From contig URXI01000282.1 of NCBI GenBank assembly GCA_900551775.1, positions 1 to 5,580 on the forward strand: a stretch of 5,580 nucleotides of DNA, in the 5' to 3' direction. Origin of the DNA: an uncultured Eubacterium sp. (lineage in GTDB: Bacteria; Bacillota; Clostridia; Peptostreptococcales; Anaerovoracaceae). The stretch's first letter is position 1; each line of letters begins with the position of its first letter. The notes under the pieces are model-generated. The model did no database searches and was not told the origin of the DNA. It saw only the letters and a program-made list of their open reading frames with translations. The translations under genes and the position numbers were made by a program. Positions 1-4,268 of this stretch are shown here, piece after piece.

Positions 1-178
1 CGCCCGGCCTGGGGTATCCAGTACAAGACCTTATGTCAAATGAGCAAAAAGATTTCAAAAACATAAAAACACCGTAGGCCGTGTCAGGCCAGTATCCCCA
101 GATCAAACTTTCATGCGCTTGCCGTATGAAAGGACACTTGCGGAAGGTGCTTCTTTCAAAATGCAGAAATTTAAACAA
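1..178. other. Left-edge stretch with no assignable gene; GC-rich, foldable
   Basis: I cannot assign a gene here. Several frames run open by chance-like lengths: plus frame 2 from base 44 to a TAA at 185-187, and a minus-strand frame across most of the stretch. None has a convincing start with a ribosome binding site. The sequence can fold. CTGGGG (9-14) pairs with CCCCAG (96-101). CGGCCT (5-10) pairs with AGGCCG (76-81). CTTTCATGCG (108-117) pairs with CGTATGAAAG (123-132) with one G-U pair and a five-base loop. TGAAAG (127-132) could instead pair with CTTTCA (153-158). It may be the 3' part of an untranslated or non-coding RNA running rightward into the terminator at 194-224, or the decayed end of a gene outside the window. 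Confidence 0.35.
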
Positions 179-192
179 TTGTGTTAACACAA
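179..192. repeat. 14-bp perfect palindrome TTGTGTTAACACAA
   Basis: This is an uninterrupted, two-fold symmetric 14-mer directly abutting the terminator stem. Such symmetry suits a dimeric DNA-binding protein, but no promoter or gene start lies next to it, so its role is unknown. In a leftward transcript it falls just after the terminator stem. Confidence 0.5.
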
Positions 193-193
193 A

Positions 194-224
194 GAAAACT
201 GCCTGACCGGCAGTTTTCTCTTTT
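194..224. terminator. Rho-independent terminator, probably bidirectional
   Basis: Arms GAAAACTGCC (194-203) and GGCAGTTTTC (209-218) form a perfect 10-bp stem with loop TGACC. On the plus strand it is followed by TCTCTTTT (217-224), which fits a terminator for a rightward transcript entering from the left edge. On the minus strand the stem is followed by TTTGTGTT. It begins about 10 bases after the kinase stop codon (228-230), so it can also end the two-component operon. Confidence 0.8.
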
Positions 225-227
225 ACG

Positions 228-1562
228 CTATGAAATGTTTCGATGAAGGAGAATGGAAGCGGTGAATACCTTTTCATTTTCATTGTGAGAAAACTGGGCA
301 ATGCCGCCGTATTTTGCTGCTGCAGCCTTGATACTTGACAGGCCGATACCTTCCACATAGTTCCTTCCTGCTTTGGTTGAAAGATATCTGCCGTCGTCCT
401 GTACTAGGATGTTTCCAAAGCTGTTTTCCATGCGGATAAAGATCTTGTCGTTTTTTTCCACGACTTTAAGGCGGATAAATGGTTCGCTATCTGTGTCAAG
501 GGCAGCGGTGATCGCATTTTCCCAGAGATTGCCCAAGATGACCGCTAAATCACTGCCGGATACGCCGGGGGCTTTCGTTAAGATCAAAGAAAGCTCTGTT
601 TTGATGGCGGCCTGATTTGCCAGAACCTGGTATCGATGGCATATGGTGTCAGCGGCGAAGTTTTCACACAGCGGCGGCTGTATATTTTTGCTGATGGAAT
701 CCTCATAGTCTTGCAGGTATTCCCGCGCCTTTGCTACATCACCTTCTGCCAAAAGACCTTTCAATACTTCCACATGCTGGCGCCTGTCGTGTCGGATTCT
801 TCTCATTTCTTCTGCGTGAGCTTCCAAATCCTCCATACGGGTCTTCTGCAGATCAAATTGATGGGCGAGGAATTTCACGTTCTCCTGCTCTTTGACAGCT
901 TTTTCTGCGTTGGTCAGAGCGCTGATCATCTGCGAATAGGTTAAAAAAGAACAGAGGATGATAAAACCCTTTAGGAGGCAGCTTGAGAATTCTCCGATGA
1001 CATCTCCTGGAAGAATTGAACCCTGCAGCCATAAAAGCAGGGAAAACATCACTGGCAGGCTGCAGATCCTCCACATATTGTCGATGACCAGCCCTCTTAC
1101 TTTTAGATAGAACCTTCGCATGAACCACTGGAAAGGATACCAGAAAACGAGAAGGGGTAAGTTAAAGAGGACGATATCCTCATAAATATAGTGTCCAGAA
1201 GCTGCTTCCGGCATCAAGAATGCGTAGAGCATGTAAGTGACCGAGGAGCAAAAAAAGACAAAGCTGAAGGTCATGCAGACGAGGAAGAAAAGCCATACCC
1301 GGCTTTCATTGGTAATTCTGCGCAAATACCACCAACCGCATAGGATGCATACGCCATAGATGAATACATAATAATCTTCATCTGAAAGTGTGGCGCAGAT
1401 AGAGAACCCGGCGCCATTTAGCATTGAAAAAAGCAAAGTCTGCATCAGAATTACAGACCATCTTTTGTTTAAGGCGTCTCTCACTACAAAAAAACATAGG
1501 GAGGCGACAGCAAAAGTCTGCATGGATGTCATTAAAAATGCTGACAGATAAGATTCTAGCAC
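228..1562 (-). CDS. Membrane sensor histidine kinase, GHKL ATPase type (AgrC/VirS-like)
   Basis: This 444-residue kinase should sense an extracytoplasmic cue and phosphorylate the LytTR regulator encoded just upstream. The first ~212 residues are strongly hydrophobic and form about six or seven membrane helices (roughly 7-27, 36-58, 64-82, 88-116, 128-147, 163-181, 192-212), as in quorum-type kinases. A charged, probably coiled-coil linker (about 213-253) leads to RIRHDRRQH with the likely phospho-acceptor His258. The GHKL ATPase domain follows: N-box LGNLWENA (Glu348, Asn349) and nucleotide-lid motif GIGLSS (about 405-410). The start is GTG at 1562 because GGAGG lies 7 bases upstream; it overlaps the regulator's stop by 7 bases, implying translational coupling. 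All expected kinase motifs are present and the frame is intact. No AgrB-like protease or peptide pheromone gene is in the window, so the ligand is unknown. Confidence 0.9.
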   Translation of the reverse strand: MLESYLSAFLMTSMQTFAVASLCFFVVRDALNKRWSVILMQTLLFSMLNGAGFSICATLSDEDYYVFIYGVCILCGWWYLRRITNESRVWLFFLVCMTFSFVFFCSSVTYMLYAFLMPEAASGHYIYEDIVLFNLPLLVFWYPFQWFMRRFYLKVRGLVIDNMWRICSLPVMFSLLLWLQGSILPGDVIGEFSSCLLKGFIILCSFLTYSQMISALTNAEKAVKEQENVKFLAHQFDLQKTRMEDLEAHAEEMRRIRHDRRQHVEVLKGLLAEGDVAKAREYLQDYEDSISKNIQPPLCENFAADTICHRYQVLANQAAIKTELSLILTKAPGVSGSDLAVILGNLWENAITAALDTDSEPFIRLKVVEKNDKIFIRMENSFGNILVQDDGRYLSTKAGRNYVEGIGLSSIKAAAAKYGGIAQFSHNENEKVFTASILLHRNIS

Positions 1563-1942
1563 GTCTCGTCCTCCATTTTGCTGAACAGGTAGTCCAGATA
1601 AATATTTTTGATCTGGGAACGTTTATCCCTGGAAATTGGAATTTCGCGATTATCCTTCATGAGAAAGGCATCTCCTTCGATACGCTGCACATAATTCATG
1701 TTGATCAGAAAACAGCGATAACATTTGAGAAAGGGCGCACTATTTAACATGTTTTCCAAAGCGGTCAGTGACTGGCTGACCTTAAACTCTCCGTGCACCG
1801 TGTTGACGATAGTCTTATGGCCGTATACTTCAATATACCGAATGCCAGAGACATCCACATTGAGCTCTGAGCGGCCGGTATTGACCCTTATGGATTTTTT
1901 TTCTGCCGCTGCAATTTTGTTGCAGCGGCCAACTGCTTCACA
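1556..1942 (-). pseudogene. LytTR DNA-binding half of the split response regulator
   Basis: After the frame change, about 128 codons run to the TAG at 1556-1558. The LytTR signature is clear: a strand reading SGIRYIEVYGHKTIV, then PFLKCYRCFLINMNYVQRI and REIPISRDKRSQIK near the C-terminus. These are the positions that contact DNA in AgrA-type proteins. No ATG, GTG or TTG with a ribosome binding site starts this half in its own frame just after the break. Independent translation therefore looks unlikely, and the domain is probably silent unless the ribosome changes frame. Confidence 0.6.
1905..1929 (-). other. Perfect 10-bp hairpin just downstream of the frameshift stop
   Basis: In the mRNA (minus) sense, GCCGCTGCAA and TTGCAGCGGC form a perfect 10-bp stem with a five-base CAAAA loop. 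The stem begins 8 bases after the TGA that ends the receiver frame, a spacing seen for structures that stimulate ribosomal frameshifting. An A8 run (1895-1902) follows it in the mRNA. It is not a terminator, since no T-run follows it on either strand. It also lies within coding sequence (GRCNKIAAAE), so it may be incidental. Confidence 0.5.
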
Positions 1943-2273
1943 GATCCCAGGTGATCGGCTTGACCAGATAATGGGCAGCAGCAAGATCAAACCCTTCGGC
2001 ATAATGCTCGCGGCTGGTAGTCGTGAAAATGAGAGTGCCTTTATATCCCCTGCCTCTGAAGATTTTTGCAGCGTCAATACCTGAGGCTCCTTCCATATAA
2101 ATATCCAGAAATAGAACATGCGCACTGATCGCATCTTTGCTCTGCAATAAAGCACCGGCATTTTCAAATTGTAAAGTGCGTAATTTTATTTTCTTTTCTT
2201 CCCCGTAGCGGTCGCAATATTCTGCAATTACTCTGCGATCTTCTGCAAGATCATCACAAATTAAAGCCAGCAT
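1938..2273 (-). CDS. Receiver-domain half of the split response regulator
   Basis: If the frameshift is real and not recoded, this 111-residue product would be made alone. It keeps the receiver's acidic pair (Asp7, Asp8), the phospho-acceptor Asp57 in VLFLDIYME, the conserved Thr near 84 in LIFTTTS, and Lys105 in YLVKPIT. It could therefore still accept phosphate from the kinase, acting as a stand-alone receiver or phosphate sink with no DNA-binding output. It lacks only the last part of the fifth helix. Confidence 0.6.
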   Translation of the reverse strand: MLALICDDLAEDRRVIAEYCDRYGEEKKIKLRTLQFENAGALLQSKDAISAHVLFLDIYMEGASGIDAAKIFRGRGYKGTLIFTTTSREHYAEGFDLAAAHYLVKPITWDL

Positions 2274-2307
2274 AAGGACACTTCCCTTCTCAATCATAAT
2301 TTCTTAT

Positions 2308-2338
2308 AGTATATCATGATTGACATCGTTTTTGTCAC
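2308..2338 (-). promoter_or_regulatory. Predicted promoter of the two-component operon, 19-bp spacer
   Basis: On the minus strand, GTGACA (2338-2333, five of six to the -35 consensus) and TATACT (2313-2308, a good -10) are separated by 19 bases. Transcription would start near 2301, about 28 bases before the ATG at 2273. Over-long spacers are known for the agr P2/P3 promoters, which need a LytTR activator. Here the direct repeats at 2347-2382 lie 8 bp upstream of the -35, so activator dependence and autoregulation are plausible. Confidence 0.45.
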
Positions 2339-2346
2339 GTTTTCCA

Positions 2347-2382
2347 TACGGTTTAGGCAGTTATCCTACGGCTTATGCAATT
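2347..2382. promoter_or_regulatory. Tandem direct repeat resembling a LytTR-protein binding box
   Basis: TACGGTTTAGGCAGTT (2347-2362) and TACGGCTTATGCAATT (2367-2382) match at 13 of 16 positions and start exactly 20 bp apart, about two helical turns. LytTR regulators bind pairs of ~9-bp direct repeats spaced by about two turns. The cores ACGGTTTAG and ACGGCTTAT agree with the published-style consensus [TA][AC][CA]GTTN[AG][TG] at eight and seven of nine positions. The pair sits between the two divergent promoters, 8 bp from the minus-strand -35 and 15 bp from the plus-strand -35, so it could govern either or both operons. Confidence 0.5.
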
Positions 2383-2397
2383 TATTTCTCAAACTAC

Positions 2398-2426
2398 TTG
2401 ACCTGTCGTAGTAGTTATGCTATGAT
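2398..2426 (+). promoter_or_regulatory. Strong sigma-A-type promoter of the padR operon, extended -10
   Basis: TTGACC (2398-2403), a 17-bp spacer and TATGAT (2421-2426) each match consensus at five of six positions. TGC directly before the -10 adds an extended -10 element. Transcription should begin near 2433, giving a leader of about 57 bases to the TTG start. The promoter is overlaid by the palindromic repeats described separately, which suggests it is repressible. Confidence 0.75.
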
Positions 2427-2469
2427 GAGAATATAAATTACTACGACAGTCGTACTACTACAGTCGTAA
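2403..2469. promoter_or_regulatory. Palindromic repeat array, probable PadR operator
   Basis: CTGTCGTAGTA (2403-2413), inside the promoter spacer, has a perfect inverted copy TACTACGACAG (2439-2449) just past the transcription start. The second copy runs into TACGACAGTCGTA (2442-2454), an odd-centred perfect palindrome. A near-identical copy, TACTACAGTCGTA (2456-2468), follows at a 14-bp step. The span 2437-2470 is itself an imperfect palindrome (12 of 17 pairs). Two-fold sites over a promoter directly upstream of a padR gene suit autorepression by the PadR dimer. The sequence is not the ATGT-N8-ACAT motif of the classic PadR regulators, so the assignment is by position and symmetry. Confidence 0.6.
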
Positions 2470-2478
2470 TAGAATATG

Positions 2479-2484
2479 AGGTGA
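2479..2484 (+). promoter_or_regulatory. Ribosome binding site that selects the TTG start of padR
   Basis: AGGTGA lies five bases before the TTG at 2490. The in-frame GTG at 2481 lies inside this site and has no site of its own upstream. The TTG start gives a protein beginning MISSDVIRG, which resembles the usual N-terminus of this PadR subfamily. Confidence 0.75.
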
Positions 2485-2489
2485 GGACA

Positions 2490-2825
2490 TTGATCAGCAG
2501 TGACGTTATCAGAGGGTGTAACGATACCATCATTCTGTTTCTCCTCATGGATCAGCCTTCTTACGGTTATCAGATTTCTAAGATGATTAGAGAACTTTCG
2601 GAAGAAAAATACATCATCAAAGAGACCACGTTATATTCTGCTTTTACCAGATTGGAAAAAAACGGATATGTGGAGTCTTTTGCAGGAGGTGGAGAATCCG
2701 GAGGCAAACAGAGGACCTATTACCGGATCACCGATGATGGAAGGCGATATTATGAAGAGAAATGCCAGGAATGGCAAGTGACAAAAGAAGTCGTTGAGAA
2801 ATTTATCAGAAAGAAGGAACTATAA
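2490..2825 (+). CDS. PadR-family transcriptional regulator
   Basis: This 111-residue winged-helix repressor probably binds as a dimer to the palindromes over its own promoter and controls the membrane protein that follows. The family signature is seen throughout. NDTIILFLLMDQPSYGYQIS (residues 11-30) is the first helix-turn segment. ETTLYSAFTRLEKNGYVES (45-63) is the recognition helix. GGKQRTYYRITDDGRRYYEE (71-90) forms the wing and the start of the dimerisation helix, which runs to the end. The short C-terminus marks the small PadR subfamily 2 type, which commonly sits beside a membrane protein. The TTG start is chosen over the upstream GTG for its well-spaced AGGTGA. The stop codon overlaps the next start as TAATG, so the two genes are one transcription and translation unit. 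The inducer cannot be read from the sequence. Confidence 0.93.
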   Translation: MISSDVIRGCNDTIILFLLMDQPSYGYQISKMIRELSEEKYIIKETTLYSAFTRLEKNGYVESFAGGGESGGKQRTYYRITDDGRRYYEEKCQEWQVTKEVVEKFIRKKEL

Positions 2826-3814
2826 TGGAAATTATCATGAATTATTTAGAAAGCATGTTCGCACAGCTTCCAGACACAGAAGAAGTCAGAAAAGCAAAAG
2901 GGGAAATGGCTTCGATGATGGAAGATAAATATGTGGAACTCAAAGAAGAAGGCAAGAGTGAAAACGAGGCCATCGGCATCGTCATTTCAGAGTTCGGCAA
3001 TATGGAGGAACTGATCAGAGAACTGGGGATCAGAGAAAAATCTGTACCAGCCATGGCAATTGACCAGGATAAAGAGAAGCCTTCTATAAAAATCAACCTG
3101 AGCCGGGGCAAGGAGTATCTGGACGATATGAGAAAGTATTCCAAAAAAATTGGAATCGGCGTGGTACTATGTATCTGTTCTCCGATTCTTCTCATCAACA
3201 GTAGTGTACGAACTGATGCGGCTGCGCCCACAGTCATAGGACTGGTCGCGCTCTTCTGCATGGTTGCTGCCGCTGTGGTTCTTTTCATCGTCAATGGAGT
3301 CTCCATGTCGAAATACGAATATTTGCAGCAGGAAGTCTTTGAACTGGAACCGGGAGCTAAAACTATATTTGGTAAAATGCAGGAGGAAGCAAGACCTGTC
3401 TTCGGACGAAAAATAGCCATAGGTGTCAGCCTTATCATTATCGGCGTGATTCCAGCCATCGTCGCAGGGATTATCTTTGACGAGTCTGAGGCAGCAAAGA
3501 TCGGGGCGGCGGTTTCCCTGCTGCTGCTATTTGTGGCGGCGGGCGTCTACACGCTGATTACAGCCGGTGTGGTCTACGGGTGTTACGACGTGCTCTTGCA
3601 GAAAGGGGAGTATGCAGTTGAAAGGAAGAAGAACAAACTGATCGACAAGGTTGCGGCAATTTACTGGCCTGTAATCGTCGCTGTATATCTGGCTTACAGC
3701 TTCCTGACGGAAGACTGGGGCAGGAGCTGGATCATCTGGCCGGTGGCAGGCGTCCTCTTCGGCGCCATTGCGGGAATCTGCAGCATCAGTTCGAAGAGCG
3801 ATAACGATCGGTAA
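2825..3814 (+). CDS. HAAS/DUF1700-like membrane protein paired with PadR
   Basis: This 329-residue integral membrane protein is encoded with a PadR regulator. Residues 1-70 form a soluble helical domain (MNYLESMFAQLPDTEEVRKAKGEM, then the amphipathic stretch ENEAIGIVISEFGNMEELIREL). This is the pattern of the HAAS or permease-prefix domain found in PadR-linked proteins. After a linker there are about six membrane helices near residues 109-126, 136-158, 196-218, 226-252, 277-295 and 302-321, with a charged loop (about 161-195) between helices 2 and 3. No catalytic motif is visible. Members of such pairs are often linked to envelope stress or antimicrobial response, but that is family knowledge and not shown here. 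AAGGAA lies five bases before the chosen ATG; a second ATG at 2837 is less well placed. The 3' end overlaps the convergent gene by 29 bp. Confidence 0.85.
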   Translation: MEIIMNYLESMFAQLPDTEEVRKAKGEMASMMEDKYVELKEEGKSENEAIGIVISEFGNMEELIRELGIREKSVPAMAIDQDKEKPSIKINLSRGKEYLDDMRKYSKKIGIGVVLCICSPILLINSSVRTDAAAPTVIGLVALFCMVAAAVVLFIVNGVSMSKYEYLQQEVFELEPGAKTIFGKMQEEARPVFGRKIAIGVSLIIIGVIPAIVAGIIFDESEAAKIGAAVSLLLLFVAAGVYTLITAGVVYGCYDVLLQKGEYAVERKKNKLIDKVAAIYWPVIVAVYLAYSFLTEDWGRSWIIWPVAGVLFGAIAGICSISSKSDNDR

Positions 3815-4172
3815 ACAAGGGATGATCCGGCGGATAAAAAGTAAAGATTGACATGGACAATGCGATGAGAAAGAGCAGCAGGCTTCCAGACAGATTGGCT
3901 GCGGCCATGATGGAAAGACTGTCTGCAGTCAAACGATAGTCCACGCAGAAAGCTGCAAGTGTGGAAAGCATAAAGACAGTCAGGTCTATCCAAGGTGCAC
4001 TTCTGCGCAGAACCTTCGCCGATAAATACAATAATAAAACGATGCTCATCATCCCGGCAAAGAGGGTAACCACTTTGATCGGGATGAAGTTTTTTGTGAA
4101 CTGGCCATAGTGCTCATACTCTATCAATGCCCAGAGCAAGTACGGGGTAAAAAGCATTCCATAAAGTTTCAT
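3786..4172 (-). CDS. Small multi-helix membrane protein, function unknown
   Basis: I do not recognise this 128-residue protein. It is largely hydrophobic, with about four membrane segments (roughly 4-18, 31-53, 62-78, 86-113) and a polar tail ending DRYRSSN. It has no cysteine pair or catalytic motif that I can see. A good AGGTGA site (4182-4187) precedes a GTG at 4175 by six bases and an ATG at 4172 by nine. I chose the ATG, but either is possible. The gene runs tail to tail into the PadR operon (29-bp overlap, no terminator between) and is divergent from metY. The hydrophobic periodicity and ribosome binding site argue that it is real. The antisense overlap could make the two convergent transcripts interfere. 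Confidence 0.7.
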   Translation of the reverse strand: MKLYGMLFTPYLLWALIEYEHYGQFTKNFIPIKVVTLFAGMMSIVLLLYLSAKVLRRSAPWIDLTVFMLSTLAAFCVDYRLTADSLSIMAAANLSGSLLLFLIALSMSIFTFYPPDHPLFTDRYRSSN

Positions 4173-4193
4173 CACGATAAATCACCTCGTTAT

Positions 4194-4222
4194 ATTGTAT
4201 GTGACACTTGCTAATCTGTGCA
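4194..4222 (-). promoter_or_regulatory. Possible promoter of the small membrane protein gene
   Basis: On the minus strand, TGCACA (4222-4217) and TACAAT (4199-4194) are 17 bp apart. The predicted start near 4187 would fall at the ribosome binding site, leaving a very short leader of about 15 bases, which lowers my confidence. It interleaves with the metY promoter. Confidence 0.35.
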
Positions 4223-4236
4223 GAATGTTATACAAT
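4208..4236 (+). promoter_or_regulatory. Predicted promoter of metY
   Basis: TTGCTA (4208-4213), 17 bp, and TACAAT (4231-4236, five of six to consensus) place the start near 4243 and give a leader of only ~26 bases with AAGGAAG (4255-4261) seven bases before the ATG. There is no room for a SAM or T-box riboswitch between this promoter and the gene. If sulfur or methionine control exists it must act on initiation, or from a more distant promoter. Confidence 0.6.
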
Positions 4237-4268
4237 ATTAGTCAAATTAACGGTAAGGAAGTGAAGAA

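Larger units (their letters stand above)
1556..2273 (-). pseudogene. LytTR-family response regulator, split by a frameshift
   Basis: Read across one frame change, this locus encodes a normal-sized (~238 residue) AgrA/LytR-type regulator: an N-terminal CheY-like receiver, then a C-terminal LytTR DNA-binding domain. The receiver reads through the conserved KP motif (YLVKPIT) and three more codons, then meets TGA at 1938-1940. The next frame resumes immediately with CEAVGRC and the complete LytTR domain. Only 16 bases separate the KP codons from the EAV codons. In relatives as I remember them about seven residues (21 bases) fill this gap, so a 5-base deletion fits better than a single-base insertion. 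Start: ATG at 2273, with GAAGGGA nine bases upstream; the ATG at 2295-2297 lacks a binding site. It precedes, and probably phospho-relays with, the overlapping kinase. Alternatives are a sequencing error or programmed recoding. Confidence 0.8.

Noticed and set aside
1895..1902. A8 run in the regulator mRNA as the slippage site that restores the frame
   Set aside because: It lies downstream of the TGA at 1938-1940, so slippage here could not rescue translation that has already ended.
1905..1929. Hairpin as a transcription terminator
   Set aside because: No T-run follows the stem on either strand; the T8 lies before the stem on the plus strand, becoming A8 after it in the mRNA sense.
1424..2084. 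Plus-strand open frames (1424-1747 and 1725-2084) opposite the kinase/regulator junction
   Set aside because: The minus strand carries clear kinase and LytTR motifs here; the plus-strand products resemble no family.
2274..2297. Upstream ATG (2295-2297) as the regulator start
   Set aside because: No ribosome binding site precedes it, whereas the ATG at 2271-2273 has GAAGGGA nine bases upstream and gives the usual receiver N-terminus.
2481..2489. GTG at 2481 as the PadR start
   Set aside because: It sits inside the AGGTGA site that serves the TTG at 2490 and would add residues not expected in this subfamily.
2842..3459. 205-codon open frame on the minus strand opposite the HAAS membrane protein
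   Set aside because: Serine/leucine-rich shadow of a well-supported gene, with no ribosome binding site of note.
4237..4268. SAM (S-box) or T-box riboswitch ahead of metY
   Set aside because: The predicted leader is only about 26 bases and contains no terminator or conserved riboswitch core.
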